From assembly GCA_003222245.1 (NCBI GenBank), contig QHVH01000014.1:124001-188000 (forward strand): a stretch of 64,000 bases of DNA. The letters are read 5' to 3'. Positions 8,822 to 19,320 of the stretch are shown here, in pieces. This DNA comes from Blastocatellia bacterium AA13 (GTDB lineage Bacteria; Acidobacteriota; Blastocatellia; UBA7656). Within the stretch, counting starts at the first letter, position 1. Each line of letters starts with the position of its first letter. Below the pieces are notes generated by a model. The model was not told the DNA's origin. It saw only the letters and a program-made list of their open reading frames with translations, and did no database searches. Position numbers and translations under genes: made by a program.

Positions 8822-11800
8822 ATGAAGAAAGAGCTCAAATCTACACTAGCTGTTTTTCTCACGACATTGCTGCTTCTCTTGAGCGCACCTTCCCTGTTTG
8901 CTCAAACCAGCAGGGGTACTGTTACAGGCGCCCTCACCGACCAGCAAGGGGCAGCCATCGCGGGCGCGACCGCGGAGCTGACCAATAAGTCCACAAACCA
9001 GACACGCACAACCACGGCCAACGATTCCGGTATATACCGCTTTGACGCGGTCGATCTTGGCATCTATTCACTTAAGATTACGGCTCAGGGTTTCAGAGCT
9101 TACACCGCGACCGGCATTGAAATTCAAGCCAATCGCATAGCTACATTCGACGTTCATCTGGAGACCGGCGGCACCGAAGTAGTAGTCGAAGTAAATGCGG
9201 CCAGCGAAGAAATTCTTCAGAAGAGCGATGCAGTTCACGGCGGCAACTTTGACCATATGCAGGTCACGCAATTGCCTACCGCGACAAACAATCCCTACAA
9301 CCTCGCGATGCTGCTTCCGGGTGTAACAAGACCATCCGGAACCACCGGGTTCGGAAACGGAACCGACCTCTCGATCAACGGCGCTCGTCCAAGAGGAAAT
9401 AACTTCCTTATCGACGGCATCGAAAACAATGACATCTCGATCGGCGGTCCCGCTTTCCAGCCAAGCAACGAAGATCAAGTTCGTGAAGTGTCGATTCAAA
9501 CGGGTCTGTTCAGCGCTGAGTTCGGACGCGCGGGCGGCGGCGTTTTTAATCAGGTCACGAATAGCGGAACCAACAGCTATCACGGAACGACGGCCTGGAA
9601 GTTCCATTCGCAGAACTTCGACGCGTTAACGAACAACGACCGGTTAAACGGGCTAAAAGAACCTGCCGTCTACACCGAGAATAACTTCACCGCTACCTTC
9701 GGCGGTCCCATCATCAAAGACAAAACCTTCTTCTTTGCCGCCGGCCAGTGGTATCGGTTCAGATCGACCGGTAACACCGGGTTCACGGTTCCGACAGCAT
9801 TGGGTCGAGCCCAATTGCAGGCACTGTTTCCCGCCGGGACCAACCCTCGCGTTGATCTTTATCTGAAGGCGTGGGACGGTGTTGCGGGAATAACGGCCCT
9901 AACGAATATTCCGCTGGGAAGAGGCTCCAACGGAGTCGACAGAGGCTCAATTCAGTTTGGCCAGGCTCCGGTTGCGATTCCGACTTCAAACAACGATACC
10001 AACTATGCGATACGCATAGACCATAAGTTCAGCGACGCGCACAGCATCTCGGGCCGTTATCTCTGGGATCATAGCCCGGCGACGCCGAATGGCGTCAATG
10101 GCCCCGGATTCACATTCGATGGCAACTTCGGCTCGCAGAATCTGGTTGCCAATCACACGTGGGTTATCAGTCCCACGATGACGAACGAGTTGAGGTTTTC
10201 GTTCGGCCGAATCAATTTCCAATTCCCGCTGGCGCCCGGTAACGTCGCGCTAGCGGCCACGCTGCCCAACATCGCGATAAGCGGAATCTCAGCAACTGGA
10301 ATTCAAACGAACATTCCGCAGTTCAGAATCGCCAACAATTACCTCGTTCAGGAGACGATGTCGAAGGTATGGCGGACGCATACATTCCGCTTCGGCGGCG
10401 AATACCTCCGTCAGGTCGCCGATCAGCATCCGCCCTTTAACGAGCGCGGTTCATTCGCGTTTGCGACCAGCGGCGGCTTCTCAGCCCTCGCAAACTTCAT
10501 CGACGGTTTCAGCGGATTCCGCGGTACCGCGAACATCAATTTCGGAGATCCCATCTATCATCCGAACCTGAGCCGTATTAGCGGTTTCTTACAGGACACA
10601 TGGAAGGTATCTCCAAGCCTCACTCTCACGCTGGGCCTGAGATATGAGAACTTTGGACAGCCTGCCAATGAGGCCTTCAAGTTCCCTGCGATCAACCTGG
10701 ATCCTGCGACCTTCCTGACACCCAACAAGGTTCAGAGCGACAACAACAACTTCGGACCGGTGGTCGGATTCGCGTGGGCGCCGAATTTCAAATCCGGCTT
10801 CCTGCGCACTCTGTTCGGAGAAGACAAGACGGTGTGGCGCGGCGGTTACCAGGTGAGCTACGACACCTTCTTCAATAATCTTCTGTCGAACATAGCCGCC
10901 GACTCGCCGAATACCATCAGCACTACGAATACGGACGTTTCGAGCGGCACTTCCGCGACCAGCAGAGGAACGGCTAACTGGTTTCCAAACGCGATACCGA
11001 CGACACCGCGCGCCGTCAGTCCACTCGATAGCCAGACTTCGCTGTTCAACCCCGGCATCAGGAATCCGTACACGCAGCGGTTCTCTCTTGGCGTGCAGCG
11101 CCAACTGGCCTGGAAGATGCTGATGGATGTGTCGTACGTAGGCTCTCTCGGCCGAAAATTGTTCGTGACCGAGGACATCAATCCGCTGATCGGCAGCGTA
11201 CGAAGATTCCCGCTGTTGGGAATCAGGCGTATGCGAACGAACGGCGCGAACTCCGACTACAACTCACTGCAAGTCAGAATCGACAAGGCCTTCTCGCATG
11301 GATTCACGGTGAATACGTCGTACACATGGTCGAGATTCATCGACAATACCAGCGAAGTGTTCGCAACCACCAATAGCGGATCATCCCTGGCTTCGGTGCC
11401 GGTGTTTCAAGGAGGCCTTATTCTTGACAAGGCGGTCTCCGATTATGACCGAACCCACCGCCTGGTATTCAGCTACATCTGGAACCTTCCCGGTCCCAAG
11501 AAGGGCTTGCTAGGATCGACGATCGGCGGCTGGCAACTTGCAGGCGTAACGACGATCCAGTCCAGCGCCCCATTTACCATTCTGAACGGCGTCGACAGGA
11601 ACGGCGATGGCGTGAACGGACTTGATCGGCCCGACATCGGAAACGCGAACGCTCCGCGCAACACCCGAGCTGTCATCGTTCCGACCTCGGGAGCCGCGAA
11701 TGCCTGCTCCACGGGATTCCGAAATCCCGATACGAACACCTGCGTAACGCCCAATGATGTATTCGCGGTACAAGGTGTAGGGTTCCCGACAGGCAAGACG

Positions 11801-12049
11801 CTCGGTCGCAATACCGAGCGCTCCAACTGGACCGGCAACTTCGATACGTTCTTCTTTAAGAACTTCCGATTCACGGAGAGGTTCAAACTCGAATATCGTC
11901 TCGAGGCCTTCAACCTCTTCAATCATCCTCAATTCACCGGCGTTCCCGGAAGATCGGTTGCAGGCACAGCGGCAACGCAGTACTTCAATTTTGACCTTCT
12001 GAACGGCGGCGGCAGAGCAATGAGAATGGGCTTGAAGTTCCTGTTCTAG
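8822..12049 (+). CDS. Oar-like TonB-dependent receptor, carboxypeptidase-regulatory type
   Basis: A 1,075-residue outer-membrane protein. It has a signal peptide (residues 1-28, ending SLFAQTS), a carboxypeptidase-regulatory/Cna-B-like beta-sandwich (about 30-115, GTVTGALTDQQGAAIAGATA), a plug region (about 120-260, with SINGARPRGNNFLIDGIENND), and a long beta-barrel full of aromatic strands ending in GLKFLF, the usual C-terminal phenylalanine signal for barrel insertion. Acidobacteriota carry many such receptors, thought to import large glycans or peptides with TonB energy. The start is fixed by AGGAGG 5 nt upstream; an in-frame ATG at 8759 lies before that site. It is monocistronic and ends in a clear terminator. 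Confidence 0.93.
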   Translation: MKKELKSTLAVFLTTLLLLLSAPSLFAQTSRGTVTGALTDQQGAAIAGATAELTNKSTNQTRTTTANDSGIYRFDAVDLGIYSLKITAQGFRAYTATGIEIQANRIATFDVHLETGGTEVVVEVNAASEEILQKSDAVHGGNFDHMQVTQLPTATNNPYNLAMLLPGVTRPSGTTGFGNGTDLSINGARPRGNNFLIDGIENNDISIGGPAFQPSNEDQVREVSIQTGLFSAEFGRAGGGVFNQVTNSGTNSYHGTTAWKFHSQNFDALTNNDRLNGLKEPAVYTENNFTATFGGPIIKDKTFFFAAGQWYRFRSTGNTGFTVPTALGRAQLQALFPAGTNPRVDLYLKAWDGVAGITALTNIPLGRGSNGVDRGSIQFGQAPVAIPTSNNDTNYAIRIDHKFSDAHSISGRYLWDHSPATPNGVNGPGFTFDGNFGSQNLVANHTWVISPTMTNELRFSFGRINFQFPLAPGNVALAATLPNIAISGISATGIQTNIPQFRIANNYLVQETMSKVWRTHTFRFGGEYLRQVADQHPPFNERGSFAFATSGGFSALANFIDGFSGFRGTANINFGDPIYHPNLSRISGFLQDTWKVSPSLTLTLGLRYENFGQPANEAFKFPAINLDPATFLTPNKVQSDNNNFGPVVGFAWAPNFKSGFLRTLFGEDKTVWRGGYQVSYDTFFNNLLSNIAADSPNTISTTNTDVSSGTSATSRGTANWFPNAIPTTPRAVSPLDSQTSLFNPGIRNPYTQRFSLGVQRQLAWKMLMDVSYVGSLGRKLFVTEDINPLIGSVRRFPLLGIRRMRTNGANSDYNSLQVRIDKAFSHGFTVNTSYTWSRFIDNTSEVFATTNSGSSLASVPVFQGGLILDKAVSDYDRTHRLVFSYIWNLPGPKKGLLGSTIGGWQLAGVTTIQSSAPFTILNGVDRNGDGVNGLDRPDIGNANAPRNTRAVIVPTSGAANACSTGFRNPDTNTCVTPNDVFAVQGVGFPTGKTLGRNTERSNWTGNFDTFFFKNFRFTERFKLEYRLEAFNLFNHPQFTGVPGRSVAGTAATQYFNFDLLNGGGRAMRMGLKFLF

Positions 12050-12102
12050 AGTAGACCTAAGAGTCGGCCTATCGACTCAAACGTCACATCCCATATGTGA
12101 AG

Positions 12103-12141
12103 GCGGGCGCCGGTTAACAATACGGCGCCCGCTCTTTTTTT
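12103..12141 (+). terminator. Rho-independent terminator of the receptor gene
   Basis: A perfect 10-bp stem (GCGGGCGCCG / CGGCGCCCGC) with a 10-nt loop is followed by TC and seven T. It lies 54 nt after the receptor stop, between convergent genes. Confidence 0.92.
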
Positions 12142-12193
12142 ATCTGCCGGTTTGTCGCGCGCTTGTTCAGCGACCGGAATACAGCCTTTTTAA

Positions 12194-13537
12194 TTAAGGC
12201 TTCGCGGTGAATCTATCCATGAATCTAGTCGATAGTGCGCCTTCAACAAAGTCCTGATCCGCCAGAATTCTCTGGTGCATCGAGGCCGTGTTCTCGATGC
12301 CTTCAACTATCATCGCTTCCAACGCGCGTTGCATGCGGGCGATGGCCTGGCTGCGAGTTCGGTGATGTACGATCAGCTTTGCTATCAGGGAATCATAGTG
12401 AGGCGGTACCACCCATCCAGGATAGGCGGCGGTGTCGACTCGAACGCCGGGGCCGCCCGGGAGGTTCATAGCCGTGATTAATCCCGGCGAAGGCACAAAA
12501 GTCGTAGGATGCTCGGCATTGATTCTGCACTCGATTGCGTGTCCGCTGAAGACGATGTCCTCCTGAGCAAACTCGAGCGGTTCGCCCGCGGCGATCAAAA
12601 TCTGTTCGCGAACCAGATCGGTGTTTGTCACAAACTCGGTAACAGGATGCTCGACCTGGATCCTGGTATTCATTTCCATGAAGTAGAAGTTCTTGTCTTC
12701 GTCCAGCAGGAATTCCATCGTACCCGCGTTGACGTAGCCAATCTCGCGACAGGCGCGGAGCGCGGTTTCTCCCATTTGCCTCCGCAGCTCCGGTGACAGC
12801 GCGGGTGACGGCGATTCCTCAATGAGTTTCTGGTGGCGGCGCTGTATCGAGCACTCGCGCTCACCCAAATGAATCACGTTGCCGTATTCGTCCCCCAATA
12901 CCTGAATCTCGATATGGCGCGCTATCTCGATGTATCTCTCGATGTATACCGCCGGATTATTGAAGGCAAGCTGCGCCTCCTGCTGCGCCGCGGGAAGTGA
13001 AGTCAGCAACTCGTCTCGGTTGCGCGCGACTCGCATTCCACGGCCTCCCCCGCCGGCCGACGCCTTTATGATGACCGGGTAGCCGATCTCTTCGCCTATT
13101 CGCAGCGCTTCGTCTTCGCTCTCTATTACGCCGTCGAACCCAGGTGTGATCGGAATGCCGGCCGACTTCATAGTGGACCGAGCCTGAGCCTTATCACCCA
13201 TCAAGCGAATGATTTCGGGACTCGGCCCAATGAATTTTATATTGCAGGCTCCGCAGACTTCGGCGAAATGAGCGTTCTCGGCTAGAAAGCCATATCCCGG
13301 ATGAATCGCATCTACGTTTGTTATTTCCGCGGCAGCTATTACCGCGGGTATGTTCAGATAGCTTTGAGAGGAGGGAGCCGGGCCGATGCAAACGGCTTCG
13401 TCGGCAAACCTGACGTGCAGTGAATCGCGGTCGGCTTCAGAATGCACGGCGACTGTTTTTACTCCGAGTTCCTTGCACGCCCAGATGATCCGGGTCGCAA
13501 TCTCGCCGCGGTTCGCGATTAATATTTTTCTGAACAT
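12194..13537 (-). CDS. accC: Biotin carboxylase subunit of acetyl-CoA carboxylase
   Basis: The 447-residue protein carboxylates biotin on AccB using ATP and bicarbonate, the first half-reaction of malonyl-CoA synthesis. It shows the N-terminal Rossmann part ([18 protein letters not shown]), the ATP-grasp glycine loop [13 protein letters not shown], the [19 protein letters not shown] signature, and [15 protein letters not shown] with the catalytic Glu and Arg. The length is normal. It follows accB by 45 nt, so the two are coupled in amounts. No clear Shine-Dalgarno sequence is visible before the ATG. It is the last gene of the minus-strand block that starts at rpsL. Confidence 0.97.
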   Translation of the reverse strand: MFRKILIANRGEIATRIIWACKELGVKTVAVHSEADRDSLHVRFADEAVCIGPAPSSQSYLNIPAVIAAAEITNVDAIHPGYGFLAENAHFAEVCGACNIKFIGPSPEIIRLMGDKAQARSTMKSAGIPITPGFDGVIESEDEALRIGEEIGYPVIIKASAGGGGRGMRVARNRDELLTSLPAAQQEAQLAFNNPAVYIERYIEIARHIEIQVLGDEYGNVIHLGERECSIQRRHQKLIEESPSPALSPELRRQMGETALRACREIGYVNAGTMEFLLDEDKNFYFMEMNTRIQVEHPVTEFVTNTDLVREQILIAAGEPLEFAQEDIVFSGHAIECRINAEHPTTFVPSPGLITAMNLPGGPGVRVDTAAYPGWVVPPHYDSLIAKLIVHHRTRSQAIARMQRALEAMIVEGIENTASMHQRILADQDFVEGALSTRFMDRFTAKP

Positions 13538-13582
13538 AGCCGATTATTTTGGAGGTAACCGAAGGTAAGTGTGCGCGGGTTT

Positions 13583-14101
13583 CTAGGTGCGAACCTCGAA
13601 GAGCTTCTGCCCGTATTCGACCGATTGCTTGTTCTCGACGAAGCATCTAACCACCTCGCCCGAGACCTCGGCTTGAATCTCATTCATGAGTTTCATGGCT
13701 TCGATAATGCATACCACGGTCTCGTGTTCGATCCGGTCGCCTATGCGCACAAAGGGCTCGGCATCCGGAGAGGCCGCTCTATAGAAGGTGCCGACGATCG
13801 GAGATTTAATAATATGAAGTTCTTCCTGATCGGACTGCGGCGTCGCAGCCTTGATTGACTCAACGGAGGCTTCAGCGGAACGCTGTTTAGGCGGCTCCGC
13901 GAGAACGGTACTGCCTGAAAGCGCCAGGGGTACGGGAATCGGAGAGGCCACGATTATCGGCTGGCTCGGCGCTAAAGTATGAGGCTCCTGCTCTCCGCCT
14001 CTCGTAAGCCGCATTCGAAAGCCCTTGCGTTCGATCTCGAACTCCGAGAATCCCTTCTCATACAGCAACTCGATCAGCTCTCTAAGTTCCTTGCTTTTCA
14101 T
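13583..14101 (-). CDS. accB: Biotin carboxyl carrier protein of acetyl-CoA carboxylase
   Basis: A 172-residue carrier. The N-terminal part (MKSKELRELIELLYEKGFSE) is the usual helix region, followed by a Pro/Ala-rich linker (about 40-92) and a C-terminal biotinyl domain from HIIKSPIVGTFYRA. The biotin is attached to Lys137 in EAMKLMNEI. It swings between AccC and the carboxyltransferase subunits (accA and accD are not in this window). It starts 135 nt after rplQ, with a weak terminator-like hairpin between, so it may be expressed partly by readthrough from the ribosomal operon. Confidence 0.97.
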   Translation of the reverse strand: MKSKELRELIELLYEKGFSEFEIERKGFRMRLTRGGEQEPHTLAPSQPIIVASPIPVPLALSGSTVLAEPPKQRSAEASVESIKAATPQSDQEELHIIKSPIVGTFYRAASPDAEPFVRIGDRIEHETVVCIIEAMKLMNEIQAEVSGEVVRCFVENKQSVEYGQKLFEVRT

Positions 14102-14179
14102 CCTGTTCTCCGCGCCGATGATAGCAAAGCTCCGGCACTCTCACAAAAGAAGCTTGCACGTGATTCGGATACGAGAAAG

Positions 14180-14201
14180 CCCCAACCGTATTCGGTTGAG
14201 G
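14180..14201 (-). terminator. Weak terminator or attenuator between rplQ and accB
   Basis: On the minus strand a 9-bp stem (CCTCAACCG / CGGTTGGGG, one G-T pair) with a 4-nt loop is followed by CTTTCTCG. The T-tract is poor, so it should give partial termination and would set acetyl-CoA carboxylase below ribosomal protein expression. Confidence 0.5.
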
Positions 14202-14236
14202 CCTGCTCAGACTTGCGGACTCGTTCCGCATTTCCG

Positions 14237-14791
14237 CTATTTCTTCTCGTCCTTTGCGGAGTCGGAAGAAGCTTTCTTTTTTCGGCCGAAAAATCTCAAC
14301 CGGCTCTTTTTCTCTTCCTTCTTTTCTTCAACGTGCACCGTATTCTTGCCGCTGCCCAGGAGCTCGATTATCGCCATCTCGGCGCCGTCTCCCTTTCGCG
14401 CTCCAAGCTTCAGAATCCGCGTATAACCGCCTGCTCTGTCCGCAAACCGATTGGCCACTTCGCCAAAGAGCTTGTCGAGCGCCTCGACACCCGCCGTGCG
14501 CGGAGCGCGCGGGCGCTTGTAGCCGCCATCCGGAATACGATTGGTGTTCCCGGCAAAGAAATACGCGCTTGCCAGACGCCGGGCATGAAGAGCGGCTTCC
14601 GGCGAATCAGCGGACAAAGCGCGCCTGCCGAGGGTTATTGCCCTCTCGGCAAACGGCCGGAGCTCTTTTGCCTTTTCCAATGTCGTCGTAAGACGCTCGT
14701 GAACTATGAGCGATGTACATAAGTTGCGCAGCAAAGCACCGCGATGCTCGCTAGTGCGGCCTAGCTTTCTATGCGCCAGTCTGTGTCGCAT
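14237..14791 (-). CDS. rplQ: 50S ribosomal protein L17 with C-terminal extension
   Basis: The core (MRHRLAHRKLGRTSEHRGALLRNL) is the standard L17 start, and the conserved fold is complete by about residue 150. It lies near the exit tunnel in the large subunit. At 184 residues it is longer than the usual 115-130; the extra tail is highly charged (Lys/Glu-rich from about residue 155, EEKKEEKK, then FFGRKKKASS), a feature of some phyla. It closes the alpha group, 32 nt after rpoA. Confidence 0.96.
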   Translation of the reverse strand: MRHRLAHRKLGRTSEHRGALLRNLCTSLIVHERLTTTLEKAKELRPFAERAITLGRRALSADSPEAALHARRLASAYFFAGNTNRIPDGGYKRPRAPRTAGVEALDKLFGEVANRFADRAGGYTRILKLGARKGDGAEMAIIELLGSGKNTVHVEEKKEEKKSRLRFFGRKKKASSDSAKDEKK

Positions 14792-14823
14792 CGTGACCTC
14801 CGGTATGATTCAGACGCCGGGCT

Positions 14824-15834
14824 TCAAACCTCCGGCTCGTCGATAAGACGGCCCTGCTCGTCAAACTTCATACCAAGGTGCAATCCCATTGAGCTGAGAA
14901 TCTCCTTGATTTCGTTAAGCGACTTGCGGCCGAAGTTCTTGGTTCGTAGCATCTCTGGCTCGCTTCTCTGAACCAGCTCCCTGATCGTGCGAATATCCGC
15001 GTTCTTCAAACAATTGTATGATCGTACCGACAGCTCCAGCTCATCCACCGAGCGGTCGAGATTTTCATTCGAGACGAATGATCCTGCCGCTTCGCTGTCA
15101 GCCTCCGCGAGCTCGGGTTCCTCCTCGAAGTTAATGAAGATCTGCATGTGATCTTTTATCAACTTCGCGGCCAGGCCAATCGCGTTCTCCGGTCTGACCG
15201 AGCCGTTTGTCCAAACTTCAAGGCTGAGCTTGTCATAATCCGTGTCCTGGCCGAGCCGCGCCGATTCGACCGTGTAATTCACTTTCTTGACCGGCGAATG
15301 AACAGAATCAATCGGAATATAGCCGACCGCCAGATCCTCGTCGAAGTTTCGTTCGGCCGAGACATAACCGCGCCCGCGCTTCAGGCGCATCTCGAGAGCA
15401 AGCGATCCGCCTTCAGAGACGGTTGCAATGTGGATGTTCGGATCGAGCACCTCGACGTCTGCATCGGCTTCGATCTCGCCCGAAAGCACCTCGCCGGGAG
15501 TCCTTCTTTCGACCCGCAGCGTCTTGAGCCCGCCGCCGCTCAATTTGAAGGGTATTCTTTTCAAATTGAGTATGATGTCAGTTGCGTCTTCGACCACGCC
15601 GGGTATCGAAGAAAATTCGTGCAACACACCCTCTATTTTGACCGCCGTTATGGCGGCGCCTTCTACTGACGAGAGCAACGCGCGCCTTAAAGAATTGCCT
15701 ATGGTCGTCCCGAATCCCCTTTCGAAGGGTTGGGCGTAAAATTTACCGTACCGGTTGGTAGCGGTCTCAGCCTCGGAGGCAAGGCGCTTCGGCTTCTGAA
15801 AACCTACCATGAACTGAGTTTCACTATTGCTCAT
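14824..15834 (-). CDS. rpoA: RNA polymerase alpha subunit
   Basis: A 336-residue protein with both domains. The N-terminal domain (about 1-235) dimerises and nucleates the core enzyme (for example [20 protein letters not shown], then SLRRALLSS). A flexible acidic linker follows, then the C-terminal domain (about 255-325, with [19 protein letters not shown] and [20 protein letters not shown]) that contacts UP elements and activators. Length and order are normal. It lies between rpsD and rplQ as in most bacteria. Confidence 0.98.
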   Translation of the reverse strand: MSNSETQFMVGFQKPKRLASEAETATNRYGKFYAQPFERGFGTTIGNSLRRALLSSVEGAAITAVKIEGVLHEFSSIPGVVEDATDIILNLKRIPFKLSGGGLKTLRVERRTPGEVLSGEIEADADVEVLDPNIHIATVSEGGSLALEMRLKRGRGYVSAERNFDEDLAVGYIPIDSVHSPVKKVNYTVESARLGQDTDYDKLSLEVWTNGSVRPENAIGLAAKLIKDHMQIFINFEEEPELAEADSEAAGSFVSNENLDRSVDELELSVRSYNCLKNADIRTIRELVQRSEPEMLRTKNFGRKSLNEIKEILSSMGLHLGMKFDEQGRLIDEPEV

Positions 15835-15907
15835 CGTTTCCTCTCAAAGGGAATGAACGCGAGAGGGCTTTTTCAGTCATCCTGCTGAGCCCTCTCACCA
15901 ACTCTAA

Positions 15908-16546
15908 TTACTTGGAATAAAGCTCGACGATAAGTTGCTCATTGATGCTTTGACCTACGTCTTCTCGCCGCGGCAGTGCAAGCACTCGCCCTTTCATTTC
16001 GTCGAGCGACGCTATTTCGAGCCAGTTCGGTCTTCCGCGGCCAGAAGCAGTTTGCAGAGCGCTCTGGATATGAATATTGCTCCGGCTGCCCTCGTTAACG
16101 GCCACCTCGTCACCAACTTTTACCTGAAAACTTGGGATGTTAACCTTTCGGCCGTTCACAGTGATGTGGCCGTGCCTCACGAGTTGCCGAGCCTGCGCGC
16201 GGGATGTGGCATAACCCAGTCTGTAGACCGAGTTGTCCAGGCGACGTTCGAGAAGCGATAGGAGGTTCTCGCCGGTCACGCCTTTCATACGGGCCGCGCG
16301 TTCGAAGTAGAGACGAAATTGCCTTTCGAGCAGTCCGTATATTCGTTTCACTTTTTGTTTTTCGCGGAGTTGTTCGCCGTATCCGACTAACTTGCCGCGG
16401 CGGACGTTGCGGCCGTGCTGGCCTGGCGGTTGAGTTCCGCGCTTCTCGATAGGGCAGCTCGGCTTGTAGCACCGTTCACCCTTCAAAAACAGCTTCATTC
16501 CTTCCCGGCGGCACAGGCGGCACACCGGCCCTCGATATCTTGCCAA
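15908..16546 (-). CDS. rpsD: 30S ribosomal protein S4
   Basis: A 212-residue S4, which binds 16S rRNA early in assembly. It has the N-terminal Cys set of the zinc-binding type ([18 protein letters not shown], then a further Cys in YKPSCPIEK) and the S4 RNA-binding domain ([20 protein letters not shown]). In many bacteria S4 represses the alpha operon. The 179-nt space before it (16547-16725) contains a short hairpin AGGTCT/AGACCT around 16711-16731 that might be a regulatory site; this is a guess. Confidence 0.98.
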   Translation of the reverse strand: MARYRGPVCRLCRREGMKLFLKGERCYKPSCPIEKRGTQPPGQHGRNVRRGKLVGYGEQLREKQKVKRIYGLLERQFRLYFERAARMKGVTGENLLSLLERRLDNSVYRLGYATSRAQARQLVRHGHITVNGRKVNIPSFQVKVGDEVAVNEGSRSNIHIQSALQTASGRGRPNWLEIASLDEMKGRVLALPRREDVGQSINEQLIVELYSK

Positions 16547-16725
16547 TTCTTATTCCTCCGTCTACCGAGGCCCTTTAGTTTAAGTGGGAGCCCGGTAAAA
16601 GTTTACAGGTGCGGAGCGTACTGTTGCCGATCAATGAGGCAAATGCTCCGGCGCCCTTCATCCTTTAATTCAAAAGCGCTTCAAAAACGACTCACGCTCT
16701 TCAAAGAGGTCTATAAGTTGAAGAC

Positions 16726-17136
16726 CTATACACGGCGCCGTTTGGGCGGCCTGCATCCATTGTGGGGGATCGGGGTCACGTCCCTGATGACCCGGATTTC
16801 TATTCCTGCTGCTTGAATGGCTCGTACGGCGGATTCCCTGCCCGAACCCGGTCCCTTAACCCTGACTTCACAGGAGTGCATTCCCAATTCCCGGGCTGCT
16901 TGCGCCGCCCGGCTCGCGGCCTGCTGCGCCGCGAAGGGGGTTCCCTTTCGCGATCCGTGAAAGCCTAAAGCGCCCGACGACGAGCGGCTGACGAGATTAC
17001 CCTCAAGATCGGTAACCGAAACGAGCGTGTTGTTGAAGCTGGCCTGGATGTGAACGATTCCCTGAGGAACCATCTTCCGTTCCTTCTTCTTAAACGACTT
17101 CTTCTTGCCGCCTGTCTTCTGCTGTGTCTTTGCCAT
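16726..17136 (-). CDS. rpsK: 30S ribosomal protein S11
   Basis: A 136-residue S11 with a Lys-rich start ([20 protein letters not shown]) and the conserved core [32 protein letters not shown] and the C-terminus [17 protein letters not shown]. It sits on the platform of the small subunit near the E site. The gap of 109 nt to rpsM holds a short-period repeat described separately. Confidence 0.98.
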   Translation of the reverse strand: MAKTQQKTGGKKKSFKKKERKMVPQGIVHIQASFNNTLVSVTDLEGNLVSRSSSGALGFHGSRKGTPFAAQQAASRAAQAARELGMHSCEVRVKGPGSGRESAVRAIQAAGIEIRVIRDVTPIPHNGCRPPKRRRV

Positions 17137-17149
17137 GATTGGTTATTTG

Positions 17150-17245
17150 TCACTCGTCATTCGTCATTCGCAAGTCTATATCGATCGCCGCGGGATTATC
17201 GAAACGATGGCAGTCGATGAAGGGCGAATGACCGATGACAACAGG
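17150..17245. repeat. Short-period intergenic repeat with inverted partner
   Basis: Between rpsM and rpsK the plus strand reads three near copies of a 7-nt unit (TCACTCG, TCATTCG, TCATTCG), and about 50 nt further GGGCGAATGACCGATGAC repeats the theme in inverted sense. It is not coding. Similar short-period tracts lie in other gaps (30488-30510, 37511-37546, 58301-58356). Confidence 0.55.
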
Positions 17246-17629
17246 TTATTTCTTCCCGGCCACCTTCTTTTTGGCGACGGTCATTCGACGCGGGCCCTTT
17301 CGGGTGCGAGCATTAGTGTGAGTACGTTGTCCCCGGACCGGAAGCCCTCTTCTATGGCGAAGACCGCGATAGCAACCGATATCCATCAGACGTTTGATGT
17401 CCATCTGGGTCTGCTTTCGAAGATCGCCTTCGACCAAACCCTGCTGGTCGATAACGTTTCGAATGCGGTTCACTTCTTCTTCCGTCAGCTCGCGCACTCT
17501 CGTGCCGCTGCTCACGTTCGCTTCCGTCAGGATCTTGTTCGACCGCGCGCGGCCGATACCATAAATGTAGGTGAGTCCAATCTCTACTCTTTTGTTGGAC
17601 GGCAGGTCCACACCCGCGATTCGTGCCAT
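17246..17629 (-). CDS. rpsM: 30S ribosomal protein S13
   Basis: A 127-residue S13 starting [20 protein letters not shown], with the helix-two-turn-helix region [14 protein letters not shown] and the basic C-terminus [19 protein letters not shown]. It lies in the head of the small subunit, at the bridge to the large subunit and the P-site tRNA. It follows rpmJ by 34 nt and opens the alpha group. Confidence 0.98.
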   Translation of the reverse strand: MARIAGVDLPSNKRVEIGLTYIYGIGRARSNKILTEANVSSGTRVRELTEEEVNRIRNVIDQQGLVEGDLRKQTQMDIKRLMDIGCYRGLRHRRGLPVRGQRTHTNARTRKGPRRMTVAKKKVAGKK

Positions 17630-17663
17630 TCAGCCTCCGTTAACTCCGGCGCGCTAGTCGCCC

Positions 17664-17777
17664 CTACCCTTGTCGTTGCTTGTGCTTCGGATTAGTGCAG
17701 ATCACTCGAACCACACCTCGGCGGTGAATGATCTTGCAGTTGTCGCAAATCTTCTTTACCGACGCTCTGACTTTCAT
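17664..17777 (-). CDS. rpmJ: 50S ribosomal protein L36
   Basis: A 37-residue protein read on the minus strand: it starts [18 protein letters not shown] and ends KHKQRQG. It contains the zinc ribbon of the zinc-binding L36 type: Cys11, Cys14, Cys27 and the conserved His32. The length is the family standard. It lies between map and rpsM. In many bacteria infA sits just before rpmJ; the 89 nt here are too short for it. Confidence 0.97.
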   Translation of the reverse strand: MKVRASVKKICDNCKIIHRRGVVRVICTNPKHKQRQG

Positions 17778-17866
17778 AAGTTGATCTCTATAGAACTATC
17801 TGCTTCGGAACGAAACCGGTATCTTAGCACCGGCCTTGAAACATCGCAACTAGAGAGCCTCCGCCC

Positions 17867-18646
17867 TTATGACTGCGAGGCGGAATGGTTCCCCAGGGAC
17901 GTCAGCACCTGAGGTCCCTCTTCGGTTACCGCGACCGTATGCTCGAAGTGCGCCGAAGGCAAGCCATCCGTTGTAACAACCGTCCAGCCGTCGGACATCA
18001 CTTTCACATCGTAATTTCCCAGATTAACCATTGGCTCTATCGCTATGACCCAACCAGGCCTCAATCGCGCGCCTTTTCCGGGCATGCCATAATTGGGCAC
18101 TTGCGGGTCTTCATGCATCGCCCTGCCCACTCCATGCCCGCAGTAATTCCTGACGACGGTATAGCCTTTCGGCGCTACATAGGCCTCAACCGCGTTTCCG
18201 ACATCCCCAAGGCGGTTGCCTGATTGGCATTGCTCGATGGCCGCATACAACGAGGCCTTCGTTGCTTCGACGAGGCGCAGTACATCTTCGCTGACATGTC
18301 CGACCGGAACGGTTACGGCGGCGTCCCCTACAAAACCCTGGTAGGTGACTCCGCAGTCTATGCCGATTATGTCTCCCTCATTCAGCTTTCGGCTGCCCGG
18401 TATCCCGTGTACAACCTCATCATTTATCGATGCACAAATGGAAGCCGGAAATCCGTGATAGCCCTTGAAGGTTGGTATGCCGCCGGCGTCGCGGATCATT
18501 CGCTCGGCCTCGTGATCGAGATCGCGAGTGCTTATGCCGGGTTGAACCATCGGTTCCAAGCGGCTCAGCACCTCGGCGACGATGCGCCCGGCTGCTCGCA
18601 TCTTCTCAATTTCTGATTTTGATTTTCTGATTACCATCAAGGTCAA
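17867..18646 (-). CDS. map: Methionine aminopeptidase, type I
   Basis: A 259-residue enzyme that removes the first methionine from new proteins. Metal ligands of the type I family can be placed: the two Asp in [20 protein letters not shown], His in [17 protein letters not shown], Glu in AIEPMVNLG and the final Glu in [16 protein letters not shown]. It has no N-terminal zinc-finger extension. It follows adk by 11 nt in the classical secY-adk-map order. Confidence 0.98.
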   Translation of the reverse strand: MTLMVIRKSKSEIEKMRAAGRIVAEVLSRLEPMVQPGISTRDLDHEAERMIRDAGGIPTFKGYHGFPASICASINDEVVHGIPGSRKLNEGDIIGIDCGVTYQGFVGDAAVTVPVGHVSEDVLRLVEATKASLYAAIEQCQSGNRLGDVGNAVEAYVAPKGYTVVRNYCGHGVGRAMHEDPQVPNYGMPGKGARLRPGWVIAIEPMVNLGNYDVKVMSDGWTVVTTDGLPSAHFEHTVAVTEEGPQVLTSLGNHSASQS

Positions 18647-18657
18647 TACACGCCGCT

Positions 18658-19314
18658 TCAGGCGCCAAAGCCGGAGATCGCTTCTTCCAGACTTCTATTT
18701 ACTTCTTCGGGAGGCGCGGCGCCGTCTACATCGCGTAGTCTTCCCTCGCTGCTATAGTAGTCGAGTACGGGCCCGGTCATCGCATCGTACGCCGCCAGCC
18801 TTCTGGCAATCGCGTCTTCATTGTCATCCGCCCTTGTATACAGCGCATGGCCGTCGAGATCGCAAACGTTTGTCTGTTTGCTCGGCTTGAAGTACGAGTT
18901 ATAAATCGTTCCACAGTGCGAGCACATCGCTCTTCCGGTGAGCCTTTTCCACAACTGGTCGCGCGGCACCTGGATATTGACTACAAATAGATCGAGGTTT
19001 CCCTGCTTCGTTATCTCGTCGAGCAGCTTTGCCTGCGGCAGCGTTCGTGGGAAACCGTCCAGAATGCAGCCGCGCGCGCAATCAATCCGGCTCAGCCGCT
19101 CCTTGATCATTTCGGCCAACACTTCATCAGAGACCAGTTGACCCGCATCCTGTATCTGTTTCACCTGGCGTCCCAGGGGCGTGTCCGACCGGCCGATCTC
19201 TCTCAACATATCTCCTGTTGCGACCGCCGGCACATTAAGTCGCTCCGCTAGCATTTGACCCTGAGTGCCCTTGCCCGCTCCCTGAGGACCCATCAAAACG
19301 ATGATCCGCGCCAT
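18658..19314 (-). CDS. adk: Adenylate kinase
   Basis: A 218-residue enzyme for ATP + AMP = 2 ADP. It has the P-loop [10 protein letters not shown] (residues 8-17), the NMP-binding part with ATGDMLRE, and [10 protein letters not shown]. The LID domain is the long form with cysteines ([21 protein letters not shown] and a following Asp), which normally holds a structural zinc. It starts 6 nt after secY, so translation is probably coupled. Confidence 0.98.
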   Translation of the reverse strand: MARIIVLMGPQGAGKGTQGQMLAERLNVPAVATGDMLREIGRSDTPLGRQVKQIQDAGQLVSDEVLAEMIKERLSRIDCARGCILDGFPRTLPQAKLLDEITKQGNLDLFVVNIQVPRDQLWKRLTGRAMCSHCGTIYNSYFKPSKQTNVCDLDGHALYTRADDNEDAIARRLAAYDAMTGPVLDYYSSEGRLRDVDGAAPPEEVNRSLEEAISGFGA

Positions 19315-19320
19315 GTTCCG

